A stretch of 64,000 bases of DNA from Trogon surrucura (Eukaryota; Chordata; Aves; Trogoniformes; Trogonidae). Below are positions 1 through 12,300 of this stretch, piece after piece. Numbering within the stretch: the stretch's first letter is position 1; every line of letters starts with the position of its first letter. Made by a program: the position numbers and the translations under genes. The stretch lies in NCBI GenBank assembly GCA_020746105.1, contig CM036633.1, positions 12,880,501 through 12,944,500 of the forward strand. The letters are read 5' to 3'. The notes beneath the pieces are model-generated. The model worked only from the letters and a program-made list of their open reading frames with translations. It searched no databases and had not been told where the DNA came from.

Positions 1-361
1 AAGGTTCAAGCAAAGCCGGATCCCACACTGGGGATGCACAGCAGGGAGGGAAGCAGAGATACCAAGGAGAAAGCCGGCAGACCTGTCCGAGTGACAGACA
101 TGAAACTGTATCTTAACATAACCACAAGCATACGCCACCAGGAAACGGTAGGTTTAAGAATAACACAAATCCACCTCAGGGGAATCATGGAATCGCGTCA
201 GCTGGAAGAGACCTAGAAGATCGAGTCCAGGAAGATTAGTTTAAGAGCCCTGAGGCCCTATATTATATTGGGTTTGGTTTTCAAGGAAGTTTTTCTCCCC
301 AAATATTTGGGTTTCTGTCATGTACGATAAGGAAGCACCTCAGAATTTCAGTGGTCATAGT

Positions 362-549
362 CCAGTTGGAGGCCTGTATCTAGTGGAGACCCTCAAGGGT
401 CGGTACTGGGACCAGCACTGTTCAATATCTTCATCAATGACCCGGCGTTCCTGTGTGACCTGCTCTAATTGACCCTGCTCTGACAGGGGGGTTGGACTAG
501 ATGATCTTTCGAGGTCCCATCCAACCCCCACCATTCTGTGATTCTGTGT
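362..549 (+). mobile_element. CR1 LINE fragment, internally deleted
   Basis: Positions 362-441 translate on the plus strand to the reverse-transcriptase core segment [23 protein letters not shown], the motif just before the catalytic (F)ADD box. The sequence then jumps directly to the CR1 3' UTR at about 448 (GACCCTGCTCTGACAGGGGG, then TTGGACTAGATGATCTTT). It ends at about 549 in the CR1-type tail CATTCTGTGATTCTGTG. All of the RT C-terminus is missing. This could be one insertion with an internal deletion or two overlapping fragments. Confidence 0.88.
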
Positions 550-779
550 GAATTTCCATCCAGACAAGTGACAAAGGCTTCCTCTTCCAGCACAGGCTAG
601 GAGCACGCACTTTTTCCTCTTCCAACAAACAAAGAACTTGAATAGAAGAGATTGTGCTTAAGTTTTAAAGAGAAATCAAAACGGATAGCAGTGCTGTGAT
701 TGCACAAATTAGGCCAAATTCTCATCCTCACAGTCCACCCTGCCCAAACACTAAAGCATCAGGGAGAGAAAGCCCAGTG

Positions 780-1060
780 TGTAACAGCTCTTCTTTTACA
801 GTGAGTTACGGCTCATCTGCAGCAGCACACTAATTAATACAATCAGAAGCAAAAGTTTCAGCAATCTCCCAGCAGCACACATTAGCATATACTGCCGAGA
901 GACTTGATAAAGTTCAAAGCTTATCTTGTAGCCGGCACGCTCCGTGTTTGCTCAGAGCAGCAGCTGGCCAAGTGATCTCCCTTCTTCTCAAAGAGCAAAA
1001 TTAAATTAGATTAGATCATCTTCTCTCCCTTGTAGAATTAAGATCATGCTAGGAAAACAA
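780..1060. other. Candidate conserved non-coding element
   Basis: A repeat-free block with dense regulatory-like words: CTAATTAATA (homeodomain type), GCTTATCTT (GATA type), GTTCAAAGC (TCF/nuclear-receptor type) and CAGCTGG (E-box). It has no coding frame. Such blocks are common in introns of neural adhesion genes, but conservation cannot be assessed from one sequence. Confidence 0.25.
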
Positions 1061-2994
1061 GCAAATTAGCTTTTGAAATCCTGTTTCTCACTGAAAGGCT
1101 GCAAGGCTGAGGAATGCCTTCTGTACCAATTCAGCTGAGTTGCAACAGAGCGTGCTTGTCCTGTTTTCCTGGCAGTCTGAAGGAAACAGTTATACAGATC
1201 TGTGTCTCGTTGGACCCGAGGCTATGGCAGCAAATCCTGATGGATGAGGCCAAAGAAGGAGGGAACAAAGGAGAGAAGGAAATGGAAGCACAGTCTTGAG
1301 AAAAGATATCCAGAAATGGTGCAACAAAGAGCTGTGGTAGTGATTTTTGAAAGGTTCTTAGTTTGTTGCTATGTAAAAACTTTTGAGTAAAAATGGAAAT
1401 CTTGGTTCTTATACAAAGTAAGATAAAGAATATGAATGTTATATGAGAAGAAAAGCTCAGAGCATAGGGAAACAGAAGTAAAACTCTAGGGAACGGGATT
1501 GTTTGGACCTGAAATCTGAACTGAAGAACAACAAACGTTTATGGATGGCAAATAGGATGGAGGGTGAAGAGTAAATTTTAGTTCAGATATCACAAAGATG
1601 CCAGATGCAATATTAAAAAAAAACAAAACAAACAAATACATAACAGTGAGTGAAGTTCAAAGGAGGCCATACAAATGAGATCCTATATTTAAACTCTAGT
1701 TTCTAGAGCTGAATCACTGCACACCAAGCTGTGAGGTCACTTGGCAGAGACGCGCTTAAACTAGCTTATAAAAATGTGTCTCCATTAAATTACCATGCTG
1801 CAGCAATTAGACACACTCCAGAAGACCATCCTATGCAATCTGCTCTAGATGAACAGCTAATGAGAACTAAGCTAAACCACTTTTTTTCCGGTTATGACTC
1901 CTCCTTTGAATATTCCCCTAACTACCCTGCTAAAAAACTTAAACCTATAAAACTGAAAGAGGGAAAAACCCCTTGTCTGCTATGGACAGATGGAGCAGTA
2001 AAACTGGCTGTGAGAACATACAGCAATATCCACGGTCCATCTTCACTCAGTCACCCCAGACTGCATCAAATTTAGCAAGAAGTTAAATTAAGCTTATAGT
2101 TCGGGGAGTTTTGTTGTTGTTGTTCTTTGCTTTGCGTTTCGGGTTTTTTTTAAATACCTTGATTATATCCTAGTTAGTCTGGAGGTGAAGGAGAAGACGA
2201 TTTGGGTTTTATTGCTAAGATTCTTCACAGCTTGATCTTCACTACCATACCTGGAGCAGATCATAAGGTGAAGATGGTATTGTGGGGAAATAATAATACA
2301 AAAAATGTCTTGTACACAAGGAAAACAAAAGAGGGATGGAGTGAAAGGGAGGTTTTGGAGGCTTTATATTTTCACATGGCATCTGAGTGCAGAGTAGTTA
2401 TGCCTGAGTTTACGGGGCAGACTGACTCCTGAGGTGTCACTAACAGCCATCCCATGAAAATGTTAATCACACTGCTGAAACAGTTACTAAGTTGGGCATT
2501 AAAGATGTGCACTATAGAAGTAAATTAAAAAATGGAAGCACTGCATAAACTTTCAGTACATGAAGCATTTGTTCTAAAGTGTCTCAAAATTAATCAGAGA
2601 AACAGCTCTGCTCTTTCATGGTTTGAAGATGGCAAGCTGCTTACTGCCTCTAGGTCTGTTCTTTCAGCACGCCTCCATCAGAGCTGATGCTGCCGGCTGC
2701 ACCAGGGGCAGAGCGAGAAGATTGGATAAACCTTCCAGTGAGATTTTGACTCGACTCGGCCAACAACAACACAAGGCAATAGACGGCATTTTCAAAGATC
2801 AAAGGGATGTGGTCTTAGATAGTCTTGGTTTAGAAGAACCATGGAGGAACTGAAACATCTGACCTGTGTTGCAGGTGTCCTATTCTGCTCTCCTTAGAAC
2901 ATCCTTCTGATCAACAACTGACATTTCCCTCATATTACCTTCATGCTTGCACTGTAAATCCAAAGTAGAAAACCAGAAGAAAAAACCTGCTCCT

Positions 2995-3033
2995 ACAATC
3001 AGAAATATAGTGACAATCAGAAATATAGTGACA
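2995..3033. repeat. Tandem duplication, 18-bp unit x2
   Basis: ACAATCAGAAATATAGTG occurs twice without change (2995-3012 and 3013-3030), followed by the first three bases of a third unit. It is a recent short tandem duplication in intronic DNA. Confidence 0.95.
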
Positions 3034-5121
3034 AGGAAGCACCTTTGCTCTGTTTGTACAAGACCTACCCCAAGGCACTGAGGGGCTGTAGTGCAAACAA
3101 GGGCTTGACACCTCTCTGTGTTTACAGGCACCTCTCAATTTATTGGTATAAGTCAATAAAACCCCAAGCATTTCTCAAGGTGAATGAGGGCCCCAAAGGG
3201 CTTGTACTACAGCCTGAAATGTCTCAATTTGCTGTGAATTCCTTGTGACTTGGCTGGTGCCATTTTTACTGCAGCTGTTCCTTCAACTGAGAGTTCACGT
3301 CATGAAACGTGACAGTGAGAAAAAGAGCCCATGAGAATTCAGTGAATACAGCTTTTCACGTGAAAAGATCCTCAAACACACACAATTGCTTTATTTCGCT
3401 TAATTTTCAGCATTCATAAACATAATTGCATTTATTTTTCTAGTCAATACTGAAAACAAGTGGAAATTTGTAATATTACAACTTCCATCTCAAAGGAATA
3501 CAACCACAACAGTTTCCATTCCCTTCTGAAAGAGGTGAATGATACGGAGGAGGTTGGATTGCCTATGCAGGAGATGCATACATTATTTTTCCCTGTGAGA
3601 ATATATTAATATTGCTGCTATTAACTTCCTTTTATACACATATAAATGACTTTTGGAAAATAAATAAAGCCAGCATTTTTCAAACACCAAATTACATGCA
3701 CTAAATGCCTAATACTGAGAATAGCAAATGCTAATATTTCCTACTAAGCATAAAAAATTAACTCTCTTCCCCCCCACAAATTCTCAATAGCAAAAGTTCT
3801 CGGTGGAACCAGCAAACAGAGGTTATTATTATCATCTCATCCATACAATTTGTATCCGTCTAACTAAATAGTGAAGTATTTGAAAATCTAGACCGGGTAC
3901 TCTGTTCACTATAAATCCCCATCCTGTTTATTTTCAAGTGGTGGAAGAACTTTCCAGTTATTTCACCATACACTGAAACAGGCCTATGATAAAGAAACAG
4001 CATTAAATAATTCCTAACACTGGAATCTTAGATACTGTACCATAGCTTTATAATCAGATGCTGAGAGTCTGTTAAGCGGTGTGATAGTTTTGTGGTAGAA
4101 GTAAAAAAAAAGAGAAAAGTAAGGAGAAAGACCAGGGTTCACAGAGGAAAACAAGACAAATGGGAAAAAGAAAGAAGCATCAGCCCAGCGATGCACTGCA
4201 GTATGCAGCCTCTGTAAGGGACTGCACCCAGCTCCTACTACTGAATTCAAGGGACTTCAGGAGATTTCCACTGACTATGTTAAACAACTGCAAAAAAATC
4301 GAAAATTCATATGGACAAACTTAGCAAGGCTCTGCTGTTGAGGCACATGAGGGACTGAGCAACAACCTGAACTATACTTTTTGCCTTTCCTGTGTTCTGC
4401 CCAGCCTTTGCTCTGAATAGCTATTCAATGCCTCAGCTGCTTTCTTGGATCAGTTCTGAGAAGTAATTTTACCTCACTTTGATTTCCTCAGCATTTCCTT
4501 TCGTAAATCCTTATCTGTCAGCATGTGTCTGTTCATTCATAACCTTCCCCTTCCTTTTTTCAAACCTGGTCTGCCTTGACTTTGGCCATCTGCCCCATGC
4601 AGATTTGTCAGGTCTGAATTAAAGTACGCAGAATTAAAAATTCACTCTTGAAAGGTTGTGGCAAATGCCTTAGCTCACACTAGACCTGCAGTATTCCCTA
4701 ATCCCATAAATTCCACTTGGTCAGTACCACTAGGATCTACCTATTCCTTTTAAAACATTTGTTCCTACTTTAGTCACTGCTTTTCCTGTTCCTTAATATC
4801 AACTAGCTTCACATTTATCAATTTCAGTATCCCGTCTTCACCAGAAAAACCTTCCCTGTCCCTCATTCGACCTATGCAACTTGTTTACTCCCTTTCCTCC
4901 TAAAGCATGCTTCTCTTCTTGCTCTGAATTTTCTAATATAAGCAAAGGGGTATTAAATTATCGATCTGATCCTTACTACAGAAAGAATTTCCACAGAGAT
5001 AAGCATTTAAACCAAAATATTTTAATCAAAGCTTGTTTGGTATTCTAGCCATATTTCAACGCAACCATATTTATTTCAGGAGAATTTAAACTAGCTTTTA
5101 TCTGCTTGGAAGAAACCTCTC

Positions 5122-5210
5122 TTCCTTCTAGGTGACCCTGCTCTGGCAGGGGGGCTGGACTAGATGATCTTTTGAGGTCCCTTCCAACCCCTAACATGCT
5201 GTGATTCTAT
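5122..5210 (+). mobile_element. CR1 LINE 3' tail
   Basis: Only the 3' UTR end is present: GGTGACCCTGCTCTGGCAGG, then GACTAGATGATCTTTTGAGG and a GTGATTCTAT terminus. It closely resembles the 3' part of the element at 362-549, so both probably belong to related subfamilies. It is severely 5'-truncated, as most CR1 copies are, and contains no coding sequence. Confidence 0.88.
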
Positions 5211-7743
5211 CCCCCAACCTCGTGAAGCTTTCAAAGTCTTTAATAAGAAATGTTTTTCCATTGGTATGGCTATAATATTCCTTAACGTGGTTCTGAAACA
5301 AAAAACATTTTTGACACACTTGGAATCTGGACAGCATATCCTAACAGAAACCAAAATAATGGACTAAGAAAAACGCAGGCTGCATGCTAAGATGCTGAAA
5401 GGCATCGGTTCCTGATGGAGCCAACAGGCGCTGAGAAAAAATTAATACGCTTCAGAACTGAAACCGTGGAGAAAAAATACAGGTACAACAATGGCTTTCT
5501 TGTCCTTCCTCCCAGAGTGATGCTGAATGATGTTAGAGCAGCACTTTAAAAGTGTCATAGTCTCACTAATGGTGATAATGGAAAGGTCCTGACATTCACA
5601 AACAGCTCTGTTTCTGACAGCTTTCGCAGAAAAGGATCAGAAATAGACTGACAACAGTTCAAATGTACCATTTAACACATCAAGGTGCAGTAACTACTTG
5701 TATTCCCTACAGACAGCAATCCCTTCAGGGTCATTGAAAGGCCTTCCTAGCAGTCATTCCTTCAGATTCCTTTGATAATGTTTCTTTATACCACACATGT
5801 TCAGAGCAGGCTGCACATCCTTGCCAAGCTGGATTTCAGGACCAAAGGACCACCTACATCTATATGGAAGTGTTCTTCTGCCAAATTCCCTCAGTGGCAC
5901 ATAAGGAGAAATTCTATCTCACATCTACAATATGAATGACGAAGTATTAAAAAATGGAGATGCAATTACCCTTAAGGATAAGGGCTCTAGAGAGGTAAAA
6001 TTTCTTCATTAAATCAACTCCTTTTGCATCCTACATCACGGAATAGCTACCTAACTACTCCGCTTTTAAGTGTGATACTCCTAACTTACACGTCTGCAAT
6101 TCCACACGTACTTAGGTCAAATGGTCCCTCACTCTTTCTATTCGATCCGAAACCAATCACAAAAGAAAGGTTCTACTAGCTGTCAGAAAACAGGAACACA
6201 ACACCAAAAGCAGGTATTTGGAAAAGATTACTCTTAAGACTGTTTTCAGTTGTTACCTTCCTGAAATCAGTTCTAGGCAAAAGTGGCAATTGCTCATGGT
6301 CTTCAGCACTGCCTTTCCCTGCCTGGAGAAGTAAAATAGTACAATAACGTGGGTACGACTTAGTTATTGACAACCTGGGCCTGATACAAGATGGTAATAA
6401 AAAAGTATGAATGACACCACATTCCTTTGAGGCAGAGCTACATCCTAATGCTGGGCTTCGAGCAGCCATCACAGAATCAGCTTTTTGGGGCCTTGGTAGA
6501 TAAAGATACAGCAACCAAAGGCCATAGTGTACAAAACGTTCCCTCTTGCAAGGTCACATTCCTCCCAAAGCTATATTCATAAACAGACAAAAATAGTACA
6601 CTTCCCAAATAGTCGAAACAGTCTCATGCACTAAAATAAATCCAGAAAACTAAAGCAATCAATGCCCCCCAAAACCAGAAAGCATAAAATAGGGATGAAC
6701 TATTAGGAATGGCTGAGGTGTTATTTACAACAGCAACTGTAAAAAGAGAACCCCAAAACACAGACACACGATCATTGAATCTTCATAGAATGGGATGATG
6801 CTGCATAGTTAAGAGCAAAATAAAATTGCACAAGGGAAAGCTTCCAGATAACTCTTTCTTCTTAGACCTTAAAAGCTAAGAAATGACTTCTAGTTCATAA
6901 CTTAGCCCCAGACTAATCTATTTACTTGTATGAAAGTGAAAGAATGAGGAGAAACACATTTGACTCATTCTTAGCAATTTCCCCTGCAAAACTATATTTT
7001 GGAGAAAAACAATATACAGGCAGCTGAGCCAAATTTCTCAGTCAAAATTGGATCATGATTCATCATACACACAGTCGAATTTTAATTTATTCCTTTAACA
7101 ACTTTGTTTATTTTCTTCTAAGCAGGAATTAATACACTCAGACACAGGAAAATGTTAATTTTCTTGCATCGCCTTTCAAATTTACAAATGTTGAGCCTAA
7201 CTCCGGTTGGCATTCATTCTAGCCCGAAGAAAAAAAAGAGACAAATGTCTGACCTATTCGCAAAGGTTCTCTGTTCTTTCTAGGGGTTAACACTAACTGC
7301 ACATCAGTAATCTCATAAACAAAATTAAAGAATCCTGCTTGTCTTCCGTGCGGGCATAGATGGACGGCTCTCACCTTCCTCAAGGAAAGCTGTTTCATAA
7401 ATTACTCATTCACGCTTTAACTCCACGGCGCCACTCGACAAAAAAAGGAAGGTGACACAGAAAAGCATTTGGCCTATTAGACGAACATAAAACTTCACTC
7501 AGTTCAGTGGAGTCCAAGTAGAATTTAGCCATCTGGTCCTCATAGATACATCACGGCTGTGATGTTCGCCCACTAAACGAGTAGTTCACGAAGCAACACT
7601 AATGATGATAACCCTTCTGTTCTTGCGGTGAGAAGCTCAGAGCGCTCCAGTTGCAGGAACAAGAGCACACACCTACTTAGACAGGGGAAGAGTCCCCGTC
7701 CCTCAGCTCTGCTGGAAGAGAATATAAAGAAATTCTCCTACAA
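5211..7743. other. Intronic, non-coding; nothing recognised
   Basis: No repeat family, RNA gene or exon is recognised. Short chance frames only (for example 6176-6514, minus). Confidence 0.7.
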
Positions 7744-8606
7744 ATCACAGAATGTTTGGGGTTGGAAGGGACCTCAAAATATCATCCAGTCCAGCCCCCC
7801 TGCCAGAGTAGGATCACCTACAGCAGAGCGCACAGGAACGCGTCCAGGCGGGGTCTGAAAGTCTCCGGAGAGGGAGACTCCACACCCTCTCTGGGGAGCC
7901 TGGGCCAGGGCTCTGTCACCCTCACAGGGAAAAAGTTTTTCCTAACGTTTTTGTGGAACCTCCTATGTTCCAGTTTGTACTCATTGCCCCTTGTCCTGTC
8001 ATTAAACAGCCCTGAGAAGAGCTCGGCACCGTCCTGCTGACACTCCCCCTTGACATATTTATAACCATGATTGAGGTCACCCCTCAGCCTCCTCTTCTCC
8101 AAGCTAAAGAGCCCCAGCTCCTTCAGCCTTTCCTCACCAGGGAGATGTTCCACTCCCTCCATCATCCCTGTGGCTGCACTGGGCTCTCTCCAGCAGTTCC
8201 CTGTCCCTCTGGAGCTGAGGGGCCCAGAACTGGACACAGTATTCCAGATGTGGCCTCCCCAGGGCAGAGCAGAGGGGCAGGAGGACCTCTCTCGACCTAC
8301 TGGCTACTCCCCTTCTAACACACCCCAGGATGCCCTTGGCCTTCTTGGCCACGAGGGCACACTGTTGGCTCATGGCCATCCTGCCGTCCTCCAGGACTCC
8401 CAGGTCCCTTTCTCTTGCTCTGCTCTCCAGCAGGGCAGTCCCCAACCTGTGCTGGCACATGGGGTCATTCTTTCCTAGGTGCAAAACTCTACACTTGTCT
8501 TTGTTGAACTTCATAAGATTTCTCCCCGCCCAGCCCTCCAGCCTGTCCAAGTCTCTCTGAATGGCTGCACAGCCTTCTGGTGTGTCAACCACTCCTCTCA
8601 GTTTTG
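7744..8606 (-). mobile_element. CR1 LINE, 3' part including RT C-terminus
   Basis: On the minus strand, 8592 down to about 8134 encodes the C-terminal part of CR1 ORF2: [20 protein letters not shown], then [36 protein letters not shown] and [13 protein letters not shown]. Below that the frame shifts and the remaining ORF2 end ([15 protein letters not shown] region, [20 protein letters not shown] region) is read in another frame. The 3' end at about 7744 is a short CR1 terminus (rev. comp. of CACAGAATGTTTGGGGTTGG). It is older than the copies at 52-55 kb, judging by more substitutions and frameshifts. Its 5' boundary at about 8606 abuts an inverted CR1 segment (next entry). Confidence 0.9.
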
Positions 8607-8652
8607 ACCCTCAGGGGTCAGTACTGGGGCCAGTGCTTTTCAATAAATTCTC
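8607..8652 (+). mobile_element. Inverted CR1 segment at 5' end of the 7744-8606 element
   Basis: This short block is CR1 sense on the plus strand and reads [16 protein letters not shown], the RT motif just upstream of the FADD box. It is joined directly to the antisense-oriented CR1 body ending at about 8606. The segment is from the part of ORF2 that normally lies immediately upstream of where the main body starts. Its 5' end is at the inner junction and its 3' end faces the flank. This is the arrangement twin-priming (5' inversion) would leave. Confidence 0.75.
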
Positions 8653-9224
8653 ACTGAGGGGGTGCAACACGTCCAAGCGAGGTGACAAGTTGCACACATC
8701 AAACAGCTCTCGAGCTGCGCTCCCTTCAGCCGGCCACGCAGTGCATACTCAAGTAAGAAAGCACTCGGAACCCATTTGTGGCTTAACGCTGCCAGGTAGC
8801 ACCTCCAAACATCCACCAGTAAGAGGATTCAGCACAGATTCCTCCTCCCAAGATCAAGAGGCAGGATTATAGAGCAAACACTGACTGCATCTCTGAAGGG
8901 TGAACCAGACCTGTCAGTGCTGCAACTGCACTGTTGATACACTAATGGTGTAGGTACCAGCCATTTAGTACTAAAGTACTACCATGGTCTTCTAAAGCCC
9001 CCCAAAACAGTCTGAATCCTTCTGCTCAATTGTAAATAGAGGAAGCACAAAGAGACACCGTGTGTGCTCTTCTGAGCCACTGCTGCAACAGGAACTGTCT
9101 GCTATTCAATGAGCTTTACACAAATACAAGCACAAAATCCATAATACTGCATATCAGTGACAATTTGCACAACTATTTCGCATCTTCCAAACCATGAGTT
9201 TCACGTCACAGCAAGTCACAACCA
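8653..9224. other. Intronic spacer between two CR1 fragments
   Basis: No recognisable feature. It could include decayed CR1 sequence next to 8652, but I cannot align it by eye. Confidence 0.6.
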
Positions 9225-9372
9225 AGACCAGACGTTAGGAAGAAGTTCTTCACCATGAGTTTGGTGAGACTCTGGCACAGGTTGCCCAGACAGGGGGTGG
9301 CAGCCCCATCCCTGGGAGTTTGTAAGGTCAGGCTGGATGGGGCTCTGAGCAGCCTCATCTAGTGGGGGATGT
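9225..9372 (+). mobile_element. CR1 LINE fragment (ORF2 extreme C-terminus)
   Basis: The plus-strand sequence translates, with small decay, to the last segment of CR1 ORF2: a KKFFTMSLVRLWHRLP-like stretch, then GVAAPSLGVFK and RLDGALSSL. The wording is closer to the 59108 and 61214 copies (LDVRKKF...SLDVFKARL) than to the 52-kb copies, so it belongs to another CR1 subfamily. It has lost its terminal octamer repeats. Confidence 0.85.
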
Positions 9373-12300
9373 CGCTGTTTCTACCACAAACACATCAATA
9401 ACAAGTCCCATTTCGCAGAAAATTCCTGGACTCTGTGGAGTAAGTGAGCACATTGAGGCAATTTGCACTTAAGTGTAATTTTGAGTACTAGAACATGTAA
9501 CAAACATTTTTCTCATTCCTAAATTCATAATATCTAAGCTTTTGTTTCCTAGACAAAAAGGGTGGCTACCTCAAAAACAATTCAGCAAGAAACGGCAATA
9601 ATATAGAGCATGCGTATAGATGCGTATCTGTGCATACACACACACACAAAAAGTAAAGCAGCACTTACTCCCAGTGCCAATTCACGTACACGAAGGGAAG
9701 TGAGGAATCAGGCAGATGGGGCCAGATCTTCAGCCTTGCCATGCTGACTGCTTATCCGCTAACTCGGAAGAAGGAAACTTCACAAAAGCAAACTTGAGAC
9801 CAATAGTAAATGTAACACCAAGGAACGCTGCTGTAGAAAGGCACATGGTATGATGGCTTTGTACTCGGAGCAGAATCCTATTTAGCACAATTAAAGTAAT
9901 TACTTCAGTCTAGTCAGCCCTGGTTAACTCTCCATTGGAATTAATTAGCAAATGATTGTAAAACACTTTGAACATGCAAATGTTAAATACCTTCTCCATT
10001 AATAACATGCTTGCAACTGCTGCAAGAGTAGGCAGGTCCAGGGTCCTTAGAATACTGCGATGTTGTAACATGAAAAATAAGGGCAGCACTTTTTCCTGGC
10101 TACTTTAAACACAACGCATCTCCTTGTTGCACTAACCAGGTGTCTGCCTCAAAAATACAGAAAAGCTCATGTCCTACTTTTGACCAAGGAAACAACTTCT
10201 ATGGTCCAACAGAAACTGAAGGGCCACGTCCATCTCATATCATCTAATACCAGCACACGACAACTGAAAATTTACAGAAAAACGGGATTGAGAACTACAA
10301 GATGGAAATAAAAGAGGAGCGGGAGAAATCTACTTTCTATAACATAATTAAAGTCTCGTGCCCTGCCAGCACAGTCACGCAGAGAACTGAAGCCCTGCTT
10401 GGTAACATGAGTTTAGGCAAATACCCAAAAAAAGATAAGAAAGCAGCAATTGAATGCAAAGGGTAGAGAGAAGGAAATGAGACACTAAATTAAGAAAGGT
10501 TACAAGGACCAGGTCCTGTTTAGTCCTGCAAAACAAAGACTTAACTGCACACAGCTACATAAAAAAAGGTTATAAAAGGGAGCAACAACTGATTATTCTC
10601 CCTAGTCAAAGAAGGAACAAAAAATAATGAAATTAAGCCATAAAAAGGAAAACAAAGGACTGGGAACACTTATAATTCAGAACAAGCAGCCCAAATGCTG
10701 TAGAATACTCATCACTGAGGGTATTCAGGCTTAAAGTAAACACCCCTGTTAAAAAATATTTTTGTTATAATCTCTCCTAATATCAGACAAGAAAGTGGAA
10801 TGAGAGGTCCGCTGAAGCCTGAGGACTGGATACCGACAATTCATTTCTTTCAGGTTTCTGAAACATTTATTCAGAACAGAAAACATCTGGTTCTTATTCC
10901 CCCAATTAACACTGGTTCCAGCCCTAAGAAATTAATCCTAGAAGTCATGGAAAACAGTTTATTTACTAGCAATGGAGTAAAACAAATTGCCTACAAACCT
11001 CTATATTGCTAACAGAGCAGTTTAATTGCCCTTTTCTGGTTTGGGGTTTTCTTTTACATTTTAATTCAAAAAGTAAAGAATTGAAAGTCATCCCTGGGCA
11101 GAGACCTCTGCAGCAGTATGTCAGCAGAGAATTACACAGCGCTATAGACTCAGGCTCTCATTCACGGTACTGACCTCCTTTGAAGAGCACTCTGAGATCT
11201 AACGATGAAAAGTACTGCAAAAAAGTGCCAGAGATTGGCATTAGTATTCAGAAGGACAGAATGCTGTGGCTTGGTTGAATTCAAAGGGACCTGCTGGTAC
11301 TTAGGAAAGCTGATATATTTTAGAGAAGAAAAAAAAAAGAAAAAAAAAAACCCAACTCTGATGGCAATGTTAATGCAGGCTGGCTGACCAGGGAGCGAGG
11401 GGCAGCCCATGCTTTTTGCCATCTCACAGCAAGCTGTGCTGCAGACTTACTTAGCAGCACTGAGCCAACCTAATGTCTCCTCATTTTTTGGTTTTACCAT
11501 TTCCACAGCGTACTATTTCAGCCTATTCCCTGCAATAAAAATAAGGCAGCGTCTACAATACTATGCTGATCAAGAAAACCCACGTTACTGCTCGCATTCG
11601 CAGAAGCCTGTGCATTCTGGCGGTCCTGTCGTCACTCTTCATGCTAAAGCACTTTTCTGGGTACGGCTGCCCAACAGATGATGCTATTCCAAGAAAACCA
11701 ATTTGTTACCACCTCTTAGAGCCTGTGTTACCACCTCTTACAGCTCTGGGGATTTACATCCTGCTGCTTTCAGGGGCTGTGGAAAAATTCAGTGGGATTG
11801 GAAAGTCACCCAATGCTTTAGTGCTCTGGTTTTAAAGATGTCCCTGCTTGTAGGAGTGGAATGTGTTGTTCATCAGTTTATTCGCCTGGCTTTGCCAACT
11901 GGATGAATTTTAAGTAAACATCTTTTATTGTCACTAAGCAGATTTTCAAAGAATAAACAATACAAACAACATGCATTATGATTCTATTCAGCACTACAGA
12001 CTCTCAATAACAGCTCTGCGTATCTCTGCTAGCTTCACGGACTCTAATTGACCACTACAATTTATTTCAAGGTTAGCACGATCTGGACAGCTCTTGAAAA
12101 CATGTTTTTGTTACTAGAGCCTTCTGTACACATTTGCCCTAGTCGATCTTTTTCCACCTCCTGATTTCACCTTTTGTTCTGTGTGAGTACTTCTAATACG
12201 TCAATTAGTAACACGAGGAACTGGGTCGTTTTCCCTTATGTTCCTTAAAAACTCTTTGGATAATATTTCTTTATCAGCACATTCTAGGTTGGTGGCTGCT

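Larger units (their letters stand above)
550..5121. other. Intronic, non-coding; no gene recognised
   Basis: AT-rich sequence with the 780-1060 candidate element and the 2995-3033 duplication. A 345-bp open frame at 1731-2075 (plus, GTG start) has no recognisable domain and is treated as chance. Confidence 0.7.

Noticed and set aside
1731-2075. A 114-codon open frame on the plus strand (GTG start)
   Set aside because: No recognisable domain, no convincing splice or start context, and no similarity to any family I know. Chance frames of this size are expected in 64 kb.
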